Positions 31,326 through 40,256 are shown, numbered from the stretch's first letter. The stretch: 64,000 nt of DNA from Planococcus maritimus (GCF_001592825.1 NZ_LTZG01000063.1:1-64000); one strand, 5' to 3'. Program-made: numbers and translations. Notes: generated from the letters alone by a model not told the origin.

Positions 31326-32672
31326 TTGGGATTTGAAGATACGGCTTTAATGAGCCGGATACTAACCTTGATGACCCTATCTTTTCACATCATTTACGCA
31401 ACGATCGGTGTAGGGATCCCGCTCATGATCATGATTGCCCAATGGGTCGGGATCAGAAAAAATGACGAGCATTATATCCTCCTGGCACGGCGCTGGGCAA
31501 GAGGATTTGTCATCACGGTCGCGGTCGGTGTCGTGACCGGTACCGCAATCGGGTTGCAATTATCATTATTGTGGCCGAACTTTATGCAAATGGCAGGGAA
31601 TGTCATTGCGCTTCCGTTGTTCATGGAAGTCTTTGCGTTTTTCTTTGAAGCGATTTTTCTTGGGATCTATTTGTATACGTGGGATCGGTTTGAAGATCAG
31701 CGTAAACATTTTCTCCTGCTAGTGCCGGTCGCACTCGGAGCGGCGGCTTCTTCTATATTCATCACCATCGTCAATTCATTCATGAATGCGCCGCAAGGCT
31801 TTGATGTATTGAATGGCGAACTGGTCAACGTGAGCCCGTTGCTCGCGATGTTCAGTCCGGCAGTGCCGACAAAAGTCGCGCACGTCTTGTCGACAGCATT
31901 CATGACAAGTGCCTTTATCTTGGCATCAATCGCGGCTTTCCGTTTGCTGCGGGGATCGAATCATATTTACCACAAAAAAGCATTGTTCCTGACGATGAAG
32001 CTCGCATTGATCTTTTCGGTAGCGACCGCTATCATCGGCGACTTCTCCGGGAAATACTTGGCCGAATACCAGCCAGAAAAACTGGCGGCGGCTGAGTGGC
32101 ATTTTGAAACAGGACCGGAAGCCGAACTTGTGCTGTTTGGCGTGTTGGACGGCGAAGAGCCAAAATACGCGATCCGCGTCCCATATGCATTGAGTATTTT
32201 GGCGCACGGCGTCCCAAGTGGTGAGGTCATCGGCTTGAATGATTTCCCAGAAGATGAAATTCCGCCACTGTGGATCCATTACTTGTTCGATACGATGGTC
32301 ACACTTGGCATGTGGCTTGCGTTCTTCTCCTTCGTCTTCGTAGTCGGATCTTGGCGCGGCTGGTCCCTCGTCAAGCAGAAATGGTTCCGCTGGCTGACGG
32401 TGCTCAGCGGTCCGCTCGCAATGATTGCCATCGAAGCTGGCTGGTGGTTTACAGAAGTCGGCAGACAGCCATGGATCTTGCGCGGTTATATGAAGACCAG
32501 TGAAGGGGCAACGGCAAGCGGGCAAGTCGATTTGATGATCGTGTTGTTCGCCGGCCTCTACGTCATTCTCGGAATCGGGACGGTCGTTGTCTTGTCCCGC
32601 ATGTATAAACGCAATCCAGTTGAGAAAGAGCTGGCACAGCGTGAATCCAGTAAAGGCGGTGAGGAATCATGA
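31326..32672 (+). CDS. cydA: cytochrome bd-type quinol oxidase subunit I
   Basis: 448 residues, multi-pass membrane subunit carrying the hemes of the bd oxidase, which reduces oxygen to water with quinol electrons. SFHIIYATIG near 19-28 holds a heme-ligand His. The GRQPWILRGYM segment near 379-389 is the family block around the quinol site. The start is TTG 31326 behind AAAGGGGACG, since no better ATG gives the conserved N terminus. Length and the following CydS match the Geobacillus-type enzyme. It overlaps cydB by four bases. Confidence 0.93.
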   Translation: MGFEDTALMSRILTLMTLSFHIIYATIGVGIPLMIMIAQWVGIRKNDEHYILLARRWARGFVITVAVGVVTGTAIGLQLSLLWPNFMQMAGNVIALPLFMEVFAFFFEAIFLGIYLYTWDRFEDQRKHFLLLVPVALGAAASSIFITIVNSFMNAPQGFDVLNGELVNVSPLLAMFSPAVPTKVAHVLSTAFMTSAFILASIAAFRLLRGSNHIYHKKALFLTMKLALIFSVATAIIGDFSGKYLAEYQPEKLAAAEWHFETGPEAELVLFGVLDGEEPKYAIRVPYALSILAHGVPSGEVIGLNDFPEDEIPPLWIHYLFDTMVTLGMWLAFFSFVFVVGSWRGWSLVKQKWFRWLTVLSGPLAMIAIEAGWWFTEVGRQPWILRGYMKTSEGATASGQVDLMIVLFAGLYVILGIGTVVVLSRMYKRNPVEKELAQRESSKGGEES

Positions 32673-33697
32673 CACTTGAGATTATCGGGATTTCCGTTCT
32701 TTGGTTGTTTTTGTTTCTTTACGTCATTGTGGCGTCGATTGATTTCGGCGCCGGATTCTTTAACGCTTATAGCGCTTTCTCGGACAAGCAGCATATCTTG
32801 ACAGGCATCATCCAGCGTTATCTGTCGCCGGTATGGGAAGTGACGAACGTCTTTTTCGTATTCTTCTTCGTCGGCATTATCGGGTTTTTCCCGCAGACGG
32901 CGTTTTACTACGGCACAACACTGCTCGTGCCGGCAAGTCTTGCCTTGATATTGCTCGCCGTGCGCGGTTCGTATTATGCATTCGCCACATACGGCGCGAA
33001 GATCGACCATCGCGGCTATATTTATATGTACGGGTTATCTGGCCTATTGCTTCCGGCGGCTTTGTCGCCGGTACTGGCCATTTCAGAAGGCGGCTTTATG
33101 CGTCTTGAAGGCGGGCAGCCCTCGCTTGATTACTGGGCACTTTTTACAAGCCCGTTAATGTGGAGCATTGTCGTCTTGAGCCTTGCAGCGGTGCTTTATA
33201 TTTCCGCTGTGTTCTTGACTTGGTATGCACACAAAGCGGGAGACGTAAAGGCGACTCAATTGGTGCGAAAATACGCGTTGGTATGGGCCGGACCGACGAT
33301 CATCACCGCAACCGGCATCATTTTCGAACTTCGTGGGCATAACCCTGAACATTACGCGAGCTTGCTTGATCTGTGGTGGATGTTTGCGTTATCGTTCCTA
33401 TTGTTCCTCGGCACCGTATTTTTGATTTGGAAAAAGCGCAATTACGGTTTGGCGTTCATCTTGCTCGTCGGCCAGTTCTTTACCGCGTTTTTTGCCTACG
33501 GGGCATCGCATTACCCGTATCTGTTGTATCCGCATTTGACGATTTACGATAGCTTCACGAATGAATCAATGGCGATCGCCTTAATTATCGCCTTTATTGC
33601 AGGACTGGGGCTATTATTGCCCTCGCTTTATCTATTGTTCCGCCTGTTCCTGTTCGACAAAGATTACGTCAAAGGGAAATCGGATTATCATGCCTGA
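32669..33697 (+). CDS. cydB: cytochrome bd-type quinol oxidase subunit II
   Basis: 342 residues with about nine hydrophobic segments. It is the second subunit of the bd oxidase. The N-terminal LYVIVASIDFGAGFFNAY and RYLSPVWEVTNVFFVFFFVG (near 50-69) are typical CydB blocks. It starts within the last four bases of cydA and is followed 15 bases later by the tiny cydS, forming one transcript. Confidence 0.93.
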   Translation: MTLEIIGISVLWLFLFLYVIVASIDFGAGFFNAYSAFSDKQHILTGIIQRYLSPVWEVTNVFFVFFFVGIIGFFPQTAFYYGTTLLVPASLALILLAVRGSYYAFATYGAKIDHRGYIYMYGLSGLLLPAALSPVLAISEGGFMRLEGGQPSLDYWALFTSPLMWSIVVLSLAAVLYISAVFLTWYAHKAGDVKATQLVRKYALVWAGPTIITATGIIFELRGHNPEHYASLLDLWWMFALSFLLFLGTVFLIWKKRNYGLAFILLVGQFFTAFFAYGASHYPYLLYPHLTIYDSFTNESMAIALIIAFIAGLGLLLPSLYLLFRLFLFDKDYVKGKSDYHA

Positions 33698-33712
33698 AGG
33701 AGGCTATGAAAG

Positions 33713-33823
33713 ATGAATGATTTTTTCATTTTCTACGCGCCGTTTCTGGTCATTATCCTGGCGATTGCCGTCGGTTTCTGGATATCATTAAAAGATGGCC
33801 CAGTAACGAAAGATAAAAAATAA
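33713..33823 (+). CDS. cydS: cytochrome bd oxidase small subunit CydS
   Basis: 36-residue single-span membrane peptide starting MNDFFIFYAPFLVIILA, with the segment at about 6-25 and the end FWISLKDGPVTKDKK. It closely resembles the CydS subunit found in the bd oxidase of Geobacillus thermodenitrificans (YAP near the start, FWxxLKD at the membrane edge). ATG 33713 has an ideal AGGAGG site (33698-33703). A terminator follows the stop at once, so it closes the cyd operon. Confidence 0.88.
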   Translation: MNDFFIFYAPFLVIILAIAVGFWISLKDGPVTKDKK

Positions 33824-33825
33824 AG

Positions 33826-33856
33826 CTGTGGCGGGAATTTCCCGCCGCAGTTTTTT
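33826..33856 (+). terminator. terminator of the cydABS operon
   Basis: CTGTGGCGGGAA pairs with TTCCCGCCGCAG (one mismatch), followed by six T. Confidence 0.92.
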
Positions 33857-33875
33857 ACTGCTGAAAAAGCGGATA

Positions 33876-33884
33876 TGTTACAAT
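33876..33884 (+). promoter_or_regulatory. extended -10 promoter of rlmCD
   Basis: TGTTACAAT lies 27 bases before the rlmCD start, just after the cyd terminator. A weak TTTACT may be the -35. Confidence 0.5.
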
Positions 33885-33911
33885 AGGGCAATGTGAAATG
33901 GAGTGAACGTA

Positions 33912-35270
33912 ATGAAACCAGTAACCAAAAATGACCGTTTGTCGGTCTATGTTGAAGACTTGACGCATGACGGTGCCGGCGTCGCCAAAGTGGAGGGCTA
34001 TCCGCTGTTTATTAAAGATGCATTGCCAGGGGAGACCGTAACGGTGCATGTCTTGAAAACATTGAAATCCTACGGCTTTGCCAAGCTCATCTCGATTGAA
34101 GAGAAATCCGCAGACCGGATCGACGCACCGTGTCCGGTGTTTGAGATTTGCGGCGGCTGCCAATTGCAGCATTTGTCCTACGAAGGGCAACTAAAGTATA
34201 AAGAAAAAGTCGTGCGCGATGCGATGGCGCGTCTCGGCAAATTACCCGACGTGCCGGTCCATCCAGTGAAAGGCATGGACAACCCATGGCGCTACCGCAA
34301 TAAATCACAAATCCCGTTCGGCATGGATGATGGCCGCGTCGTCGCCGGCTTCTACCAGCCGCGTTCGCACCGCATTGCCGATACCGATATCTGCCTGATC
34401 CAAACGCCGGAAGCGGACACCTTGATGGCGTCGCTCAAGCGCAATTTGCAGGACATGGGCATCGAGCCGTATGAAGAAAAGACGCACCGCGGCATGCTGC
34501 GCCACGTCGTGCTCCGCAAAGGGCGCGTGACGGGCGAATTGATGGTCGTATTGGTGACGAAGAAGCAGAAATTCCCGCAAGCAGAACGTGCCGTAGAAGC
34601 GATCCGCGCCGCATTGCCTGAGGTGACATCGATCATGCAAAACGTCAACGGAGACAAGACCAATGTCATCTTCGGAAACGAAACGATCAATCTATGGGGC
34701 AAAGACATCATTGAAGACCGCATTGGCGATGTGCGCTTCGAGATCTCTGCGCGGTCGTTCTATCAAGTTAATCCGGAACAGACAGAAGTGCTGTACGGGC
34801 AGGCGCTTGACTATGCGGGGCTGACAGGAAGCGAGACAGTAATCGATGCATATTGCGGCATCGGCACGATTTCGTTATTCCTTGCACAGCGCGCGAAATT
34901 TGTCATGGGCGTCGAGATCGTCCCACAAGCGATCGAAGATGCCAAACGCAATGCCGACTTGAACGGCTTCACAAATACTTTATTCGAAGCAGGGCCAGCT
35001 GAAGAAGTCATTCCGCGCTGGTACAAAGACGGTAAACAAGCAGATGTGCTCGTTGTCGACCCGCCGCGAAAAGGCTGCGACGAAGCACTGCTGCAAACGA
35101 TGCTCGAACAAAAGCCACAGCGCATCGTCTACGTTTCCTGCAACCCTGCGACACTGGCACGCGATTTGCGAATCTTGGAAGACGGCGGCTACCGGACACA
35201 GGAAGTCCAGCCGGTCGATATGTTCCCGCAGACGACGCACGTCGAGTGTGTGGCTTGGTTGACGAGATAA
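33912..35270 (+). CDS. rlmCD: 23S rRNA (uracil-5-)-methyltransferase RlmCD
   Basis: 452 residues, RumA/TrmA-type methyltransferase. Its B. subtilis relative YefA methylates two uridines in 23S rRNA. An N-terminal TRAM domain (about 1-60) precedes the iron-sulfur Cys pattern [10 protein letters not shown] near 76-85. The SAM-binding [12 protein letters not shown] lies near 316-327 and the catalytic Cys in [13 protein letters not shown] near 408-420. ATG 33912 (GGAG upstream) is preferred over GTG 33903. Confidence 0.94.
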   Translation: MKPVTKNDRLSVYVEDLTHDGAGVAKVEGYPLFIKDALPGETVTVHVLKTLKSYGFAKLISIEEKSADRIDAPCPVFEICGGCQLQHLSYEGQLKYKEKVVRDAMARLGKLPDVPVHPVKGMDNPWRYRNKSQIPFGMDDGRVVAGFYQPRSHRIADTDICLIQTPEADTLMASLKRNLQDMGIEPYEEKTHRGMLRHVVLRKGRVTGELMVVLVTKKQKFPQAERAVEAIRAALPEVTSIMQNVNGDKTNVIFGNETINLWGKDIIEDRIGDVRFEISARSFYQVNPEQTEVLYGQALDYAGLTGSETVIDAYCGIGTISLFLAQRAKFVMGVEIVPQAIEDAKRNADLNGFTNTLFEAGPAEEVIPRWYKDGKQADVLVVDPPRKGCDEALLQTMLEQKPQRIVYVSCNPATLARDLRILEDGGYRTQEVQPVDMFPQTTHVECVAWLTR

Positions 35271-35294
35271 CTGCCAGCGCCATGTGATCAAATG

Positions 35295-35334
35295 CTCCCA
35301 GACTTTTTCTTGAAAACAGTCTGGGAGTTTTTTT
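35295..35334 (+). terminator. terminator after rlmCD
   Basis: CTCCCAGACT and AGTCTGGGAG form a perfect 10-bp stem followed by seven T. Confidence 0.94.
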
Positions 35335-35452
35335 ATGCCTCCAAATGGGTTTCCTTACTTCTGTGGCGGAGTTCGACTTGATGTACAGCAGGATAACCGA
35401 TAGTAGCTAGAGAAGTAGGTTAAAGCAGAATTTTTTAAAAGGAGGGTGCGGA

Positions 35453-35884
35453 ATGTACGAACAAAAAACAAAAGAGCATGAAGGCAGCGTCATCGAATTT
35501 ATCGAAACAGTGGAAAAGCCATCTAAAAAAGAAGATGCTTATCGGTTACTAGAGCTTTTTGAGCAAGCGACAGGCTATCCAGCAAAAATGTGGGGCGACA
35601 GCATCATCGGTTTTGGTTCTTACCACTACCGGTACGCAACTGGCCATGAAGGCGATGCACCGCTCGCTGGATTTTCCCCACGCAAAGCGAAAATCAGCCT
35701 GTATCTGACAGGGTGTGCGGAAAAAGAGCCGGATGCACTCGAACGCCTCGGAAAATGTACTGCGGGTAAATCTTGTATTTACATCAATAAGTTCAGCGAT
35801 ATCGATCCCGACGTGTTGAAAGAATTGATTGGCAATGCAGTCTCTTATTTGCAAAAACGCTATCCGGACAAAGGGGAAACGTAA
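35453..35884 (+). CDS. DUF1801 domain-containing protein
   Basis: 143 residues, soluble. The core PAKMWGDSIIGFGSYHYRYATGHEGD near 42-67, GFSPRKAKISLYLTG near 71-85 and KCTAGKSCIYINKFSDID near 98-115 is the DUF1801 (YdhG-like) fold. Its function is unknown. The ATG 35453 has a perfect AAAGGAGGG site. It is a single gene between rlmCD and the small FbpA-like gene. Confidence 0.85.
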   Translation: MYEQKTKEHEGSVIEFIETVEKPSKKEDAYRLLELFEQATGYPAKMWGDSIIGFGSYHYRYATGHEGDAPLAGFSPRKAKISLYLTGCAEKEPDALERLGKCTAGKSCIYINKFSDIDPDVLKELIGNAVSYLQKRYPDKGET

Positions 35885-35938
35885 ATTTGTCGAAATAAGG
35901 GCGGGAGAAAAAATTATGGGCAGTTTTTCTTTTGGCAG

Positions 35939-35982
35939 GTTTTAGGCTATGATCCCTTCGGGTATAGAAATAGTGACACTAT
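35939..35982 (+). promoter_or_regulatory. sigma-B-type promoter and palindromic site before the FbpA-like gene
   Basis: GTTTTA (35939-35944), a 15-base spacer and GGGTAT (35960-35965) match the sigma-B consensus well. The perfect palindrome ATAGTG-A-CACTAT (35970-35982) covers the expected transcription start, a position suited to a repressor. It is not a normal Fur box. Confidence 0.6.
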
Positions 35983-36004
35983 CTGTAAGGAGAGAAGAAG
36001 CACG

Positions 36005-36163
36005 ATGGAACACATACCCGAGTCGAAATTCGAGGACAAACGGTCGAAGGTCATTGATGAGCTCGTTTCGAAGAATGTCTTTAAGATCAACGGCAGACAG
36101 CTTTATGAATTGTCTTTATTTGAACTGCTAAAGGAATATACCGATAAAAGCCTAAGCTCATGA
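36005..36163 (+). CDS. small FbpA-like (Fur-regulated basic protein A family) protein
   Basis: 52 residues. The segment DKRSKVIDELVSKNVFKING followed by RQLYELSLFELLKEY matches the short FbpA domain (helix, N-V-x-K, then L-x-E-L-x-x-x-E-L-x-x-E-Y). In B. subtilis FbpA is a small basic protein made under iron starvation, linked to the iron-sparing response. This one has no visible Fur box but a sigma-B-like promoter. ATG 36005 follows TAAGGAGAG. The terminator overlaps its stop codon. Confidence 0.72.
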   Translation: MEHIPESKFEDKRSKVIDELVSKNVFKINGRQLYELSLFELLKEYTDKSLSS

Positions 36164-36177
36164 GCTCGGGCTTTTTT
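36147..36177 (+). terminator. terminator overlapping the FbpA-like gene's end
   Basis: AAGCC-TAA-GCTC pairs with GAGC-TCG-GGCTT and is followed by a T run. The TGA stop lies in the loop region. Confidence 0.85.
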
Positions 36178-36232
36178 AGATAGTTTTGGCCTTAAGACGA
36201 GGCTTATTTTGTACCATGTAGGAGGAAAAGGC

Positions 36233-37681
36233 ATGCACCATCAAAAACTAGAGGACTACCGGAAAAATAAGCTCGATGAAATGACGATTGCTGAATTGCA
36301 GCAGGAGATGGAAACAGGCAAGTTGACTTCAGAAGAGCTCGTGCTGATGTATAAAGAAAACATTTCACTGCGCGATAGACATATCCATGCAGTACTTGAG
36401 GTCAACCCCGACGCTTTGTTGACCGCTCGAGCACTAGACTTTGAACGTAAGCATAAAGGGCCGCGCTCTAGCTTACATGGCATCCCTTTGCTCGTAAAAG
36501 ACAATATGGATACTGGAGATGGCATGCATACAAGTGCAGGATCACTCGCGATGGCAGATCACTATGCGCTGCGGGATGCCAAGGTGGTAGAAAAGCTGCG
36601 AGCGGCAGGTGCGATTATCCTCGGCAAAACGAATATGACCGAATGGGCGAATTTTATGAGCGATAAGATGACCAATGGCTTCAGCTCACGCGGCGGCCAG
36701 GTGAAAAATCCGTATGGCCCTTTTGATGTCGGCGGATCGAGTTCAGGGTCGGCGGCTGGAGTGGCTTCAAATTTGGCTGTGGCTGCAATCGGGACGGAAA
36801 CTTCCGGCTCAATCATTAATCCAGCGGCACAGAATAGCCTGGTTGGCATCAAGCCAACTGTCGGACTGGTGAGCCGGACGGGAATCATTCCTTTATCGCA
36901 TACGCAAGACACAGCAGGTCCGCTTGCACGCTCAGTGGAAGATGCGGTGTCGGTGTTTGCCGCATTGATAGGGACAGACTCAGGAGATGTAATTACCGTG
37001 TTGGCGGACCAATTTAGAGGCTATGACTGGCAGCAGCATTTGAAAAGCGACGGATTGTCCGGCGTCGTCCTCGGCTTAGACCGTCAATTGTTTAAAGAAA
37101 TTCCGGATGACCAGGCCAAAGCTTTCGAAGCAGCCATGGGGCAGTTGCGCGCATGCGGAGCTACCATCAAGGAAGTCGATATCGGCACCGAGCAGGAAGA
37201 TCTCGGTTTTGCGGTGCTGCTCCATGAATTCAAAGCAGATTTGAATGCCTATTTGGCGCGTTCGAACCCCGACCACCGCATTCGTTCCATGAGTGACATC
37301 ATTTCATACAATGAAGAGCACGCTGAGCAGATGTTAAAATTCGGCCAAAATCTCTTGCAGCAGGCAAATCTCATGAGCGGAAATTTGACGGAGCGGGAAT
37401 ATGTCGAGGCACTTGAACGCAACCGGTTCCTCGCGGCTGAACAAGGCATGAAAAAACAGCTTCAACAAGCTGGCGCAGATGCGCTTTTGTTGCCTCAAGA
37501 TTTCGGCTGCAATATCGGGGCTGCTGCGGGTTTCCCATCCATTACAGTGCCAGCGGGATTGACAGCCGCTGGCGAACCGTTCGGCATTACATTTGCCGGC
37601 CAAGCATTTGATGAACCGAAACTGATTGAGTATGCATATGCATTTGAACAAGCGGTAGCGGGGCGGAGGCGTCCCTTATAA
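36233..37681 (+). CDS. amidase signature family protein
   Basis: 482 residues. The Ser-Ser-Lys triad is visible: Lys in PLLVKDNMD near 87, Ser in GSSSGSAAGVAS near 172-183 and ETSGSIINPAAQNS near 193-206. The enzyme would hydrolyse a carboxylic amide whose identity is unknown. It is related to, but clearly distinct from, GatA in this window. The frame opens at TTG 36209, but ATG 36233 lies seven bases after TAGGAGG. Being alone and without gatB/gatC neighbours, it is not part of tRNA amidation. Confidence 0.87.
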   Translation: MHHQKLEDYRKNKLDEMTIAELQQEMETGKLTSEELVLMYKENISLRDRHIHAVLEVNPDALLTARALDFERKHKGPRSSLHGIPLLVKDNMDTGDGMHTSAGSLAMADHYALRDAKVVEKLRAAGAIILGKTNMTEWANFMSDKMTNGFSSRGGQVKNPYGPFDVGGSSSGSAAGVASNLAVAAIGTETSGSIINPAAQNSLVGIKPTVGLVSRTGIIPLSHTQDTAGPLARSVEDAVSVFAALIGTDSGDVITVLADQFRGYDWQQHLKSDGLSGVVLGLDRQLFKEIPDDQAKAFEAAMGQLRACGATIKEVDIGTEQEDLGFAVLLHEFKADLNAYLARSNPDHRIRSMSDIISYNEEHAEQMLKFGQNLLQQANLMSGNLTEREYVEALERNRFLAAEQGMKKQLQQAGADALLLPQDFGCNIGAAAGFPSITVPAGLTAAGEPFGITFAGQAFDEPKLIEYAYAFEQAVAGRRRPL

Positions 37682-37682
37682 G

Positions 37683-37726
37683 AAAATCCCCTTCTCTGGA
37701 GAAACTTCCAGGGAAGGGGATTTTTT
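37683..37726. terminator. bidirectional terminator between amidase and TetR genes
   Basis: AAATCCCCTTC-T-CTGG pairs with CCAG-G-GAAGGGGATTT, with T runs readable on both strands. It separates two convergent genes. Confidence 0.9.
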
Positions 37727-38568
37727 CATTTGATTTCACGCCATAATTGTTCAAGCAGTCTCTGCAGTCCTGCTTCAGACTCTGTCATTTTGCCTAACGA
37801 AGTCAGAACGCTGCTAAGGACGGCATTGCGTGGTTGTTCAGCTGTTAATTCATCGGCCAAAAATGTCAGCAATTGCTTCACGTCATCGTTTTCTGCTTGC
37901 TCTGCGAATGCTTGCAATTGGGGGACACTGTCCGATAATGCCGGCGGCTGTTGAGGCTGGCCTAACAAGCCTTCCGAGAGAAATTGCTTGCCATCTTTCA
38001 ATTGAATCTCTACCGCTTGCTTCATACGATGCACAATATAATCGGTCAATTCGTCTAGTGGCAGCTGTTGTTCGGTGCCAAAGCGCCAGACATGCATCAA
38101 TTGTTGTAGCGCGCCATTTGCGATAGCGGCATTCTCTAATGCGTAGGGCCGTACTTTTTCACCGAATAAATCGATGATTCGGCTGCTTAGCCACTTGAGT
38201 TCCAAAATATACTGGCTTTTTCCGAAAGCTTTCAATTCTTCATCTTGTGAGTAGAAAATGCTTTCGTACAAAGAAAATAAATTTTTCTCGTGGTTCATGC
38301 GGATGCGGATCGCGAGTTGTTTTGCAAAAAGATCCGGGTCACTCGGGGATTCACCAAAAGCGACCGATATGCGTGCTGACCGGATATCTTCAGCGATCGA
38401 TTCCATCAACGCGATGAGGCATTCCGATTTAGAAGTAAAGTAATTATAGAAGGTGCCTTTGGAAATGCCGGCTTCATCCAGAATATCTTGTATAGACGAG
38501 GCATTATACCCTTTCTTAATGAATAAGTGATGGGCGGCATTGATGATTTGCTGTTTTTTAGGATTCAT
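37726..38568 (-). CDS. TetR/AcrR family transcriptional regulator
   Basis: 280 residues, longer than the usual 190-200. The N-terminal helix-turn-helix (about 3-50) includes FIKKGYNASSIQDIL and EAGISKGTFYNYFTSKSECL. The remainder is the ligand-binding and dimer domain, with a Gln/Glu-rich tail after about residue 185. The frame runs 21 codons further upstream, but ATG 38568 behind AGGGGATATT is the sensible start. It is divergent from an MFS exporter and likely represses it. Confidence 0.87.
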   Translation of the reverse strand: MNPKKQQIINAAHHLFIKKGYNASSIQDILDEAGISKGTFYNYFTSKSECLIALMESIAEDIRSARISVAFGESPSDPDLFAKQLAIRIRMNHEKNLFSLYESIFYSQDEELKAFGKSQYILELKWLSSRIIDLFGEKVRPYALENAAIANGALQQLMHVWRFGTEQQLPLDELTDYIVHRMKQAVEIQLKDGKQFLSEGLLGQPQQPPALSDSVPQLQAFAEQAENDDVKQLLTFLADELTAEQPRNAVLSSVLTSLGKMTESEAGLQRLLEQLWREIK

Positions 38569-38589
38569 AATATCCCCTTTTTTAGACTG

Positions 38590-38697
38590 ATAGTATAGCC
38601 AAAGCATACCGCCAAAAGCTGATGAAATCAATGTTTCAAACTTATTGCCTATTACTGATTCGTCTTTCTTGTAAAAACTATACTATGAGTATAAAAT
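38590..38697. promoter_or_regulatory. divergent promoter region with inverted CTATACTAT sites
   Basis: CTATACTAT occurs on the plus strand at 38678-38686 and, inverted, at 38598-38590. The plus copy sits in the spacer of a possible exporter promoter, TTGTAA (38669-38674)-N17-TAAAAT (38692-38697), and is part of the dyad ATACT-ATG-AGTAT (38680-38692). The minus copy holds a TATACT that could be the -10 of the tetR gene. The 10-mer AGTATAAAAT is repeated at 38688 and 38708. These are likely TetR operators. Confidence 0.5.
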
Positions 38698-38751
38698 ATG
38701 TCGATAGAGTATAAAATGCCGAAATAATTCGGTGAGACGGAGGAAACAACG

Positions 38752-40218
38752 ATGACAGAAACAACGAAACCCCCATATGGAATTATCGCCATTTTGTTCA
38801 CTGGAGCATTTGTGGCGATTTTCAACCAAACCCTTTTGAACATTGCCTTGCCGGAAATCATGATTGACTTGAAAGTCGATGCCGCGACGGCCCAATGGCT
38901 CGTCACGGGCTATATGCTCGTCAACGGTATTCTAATCCCAGCGAGCGCTTATTTGATTCAACGCTATTCGAACCGGGCGATTTTCATTGTCGCGATGTCC
39001 TTGTTCTCGATCGGGACCTTGCTGGCTGCATTGGCACCAGCATTTGCCATCCTGTTGATCGGCCGCATGGTGCAGGCTTCTGGCGCTGCACTTATGATGC
39101 CTTTGTTGATGAATGTCATGCTCGCCGCATTCCCGGTCGAGAAAAGAGGGCAGGCGATGGGCGTCTTCGGCATGGTCATGGTCGTCGCGCCGGCAATCGG
39201 CCCGACCCTTTCCGGATTTATCGTCCAGACCTATTCCTGGAGAGTGCTATTTTTCATCGTCTTGCCTGTCGCATTGATCCCGCTTTTGCTCGGGATCTTC
39301 AAATTAAAAAACCTGACGTTCCAAAATCGTGAGCTGTCGCTAGACCCCTTGTCACTTGTTCTATCGAGTCTTGGCTTTGGCGGCTTGTTGTATGGATTCA
39401 GTTCCGCCGGCTCGCTCGGCTGGGAAAATCCGGCCGTTTATTTGACAATTGCAGTTGGCCTGCTTTCCTTGACGGTCTTTTCCTTCCGCCAGATGAAGCT
39501 AAAAGAGCCGCTATTGGAACTTCGTGTTTATAAGCATCCGATGTTCGCCTTGTCTTCAGTCATTTCGATCACTTTGTCGATGGCGATGTTCTCGGCCATG
39601 ATTCTTATGCCAATCTACATCCAGACCATCAAGGGGATCTCTCCAATACAGTCTGGTTTGATGATGCTCCCGGGCGCACTCGTCATGGGAATCATGTCCC
39701 CAATCACCGGGCGCATCTTTGACCGGTTCGGAGCCAAAGTGCTGGCATTGCCTGGACTGGCTCTTGTCGTCATCACCACTTATTTGTTCAGCAACTTAAC
39801 AGTGGATACAGGATATTTTCAAATTATGGCGATTTACACCTTGCGCATGTTCGGCATTTCAATGGTCATGATGCCCGTCATGACCAATGGGCTTAACCAA
39901 TTGCCGATGAAATCCTATCCGCACGGGACCGCTATCAACAATACTTTGCAGCAAGTTTCCGGTGCGATCGGTTCTGCGTTTCTCGTGACCTTGATGAATA
40001 CGCGCACCGAAGCAACGGTACAAGATTTGGTCGCTGCCGGCACAAGCGCACAGGAAGCAACCATCCCTGCGATGCTCGAAGGCATCAATTTTTCGTTTAC
40101 GGTATCGACATATATCGCACTCGCTGCTTTCCTATTAGCTTTGTTCATTAAAAAGCCTAACCAAAAAGCAACGGAAGCACAGAAAGAACGCGTCTATAAA
40201 CAACGTTATGCCGATTGA
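38752..40218 (+). CDS. MFS multidrug exporter, DHA2 (EmrB/QacA) type
   Basis: 488-residue membrane transporter with about 14 hydrophobic segments. Motif A-like and motif C-like blocks (GRMVQASGAALMMPLLMNVM near 104-123, then GVFGMVMVVAPAIGPTLSGF near 142-161) are typical of drug:proton antiporters of the EmrB/LmrB group. The substrate is unknown. It starts at ATG 38752 after ACGGAGG and is likely controlled by the divergent TetR regulator. Confidence 0.9.
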   Translation: MTETTKPPYGIIAILFTGAFVAIFNQTLLNIALPEIMIDLKVDAATAQWLVTGYMLVNGILIPASAYLIQRYSNRAIFIVAMSLFSIGTLLAALAPAFAILLIGRMVQASGAALMMPLLMNVMLAAFPVEKRGQAMGVFGMVMVVAPAIGPTLSGFIVQTYSWRVLFFIVLPVALIPLLLGIFKLKNLTFQNRELSLDPLSLVLSSLGFGGLLYGFSSAGSLGWENPAVYLTIAVGLLSLTVFSFRQMKLKEPLLELRVYKHPMFALSSVISITLSMAMFSAMILMPIYIQTIKGISPIQSGLMMLPGALVMGIMSPITGRIFDRFGAKVLALPGLALVVITTYLFSNLTVDTGYFQIMAIYTLRMFGISMVMMPVMTNGLNQLPMKSYPHGTAINNTLQQVSGAIGSAFLVTLMNTRTEATVQDLVAAGTSAQEATIPAMLEGINFSFTVSTYIALAAFLLALFIKKPNQKATEAQKERVYKQRYAD

Positions 40219-40222
40219 AAAA

Positions 40223-40256
40223 GTGCGGTTCCTTGAAAAAAGGAGCCGCCTTTTCA
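40223..40256 (+). terminator. terminator after the MFS gene
   Basis: GCGG-TT-CC and GG-AG-CCGC, with further pairing, form a stem ending in CTTTTC. The hairpin is good and the T tail is short. Confidence 0.75.

Noticed and set aside
35961-35985. A Fur box before the FbpA-like gene
   Set aside because: The palindrome ATAGTG-A-CACTAT does not match TGATAATNATTATCA well, so it was reported only as an unidentified dyad.
36233-37681. A second GatA for tRNA amidation
   Set aside because: It has the amidase triad but differs from GatA elsewhere and lacks gatB/gatC neighbours. A general amidase is the safer call.
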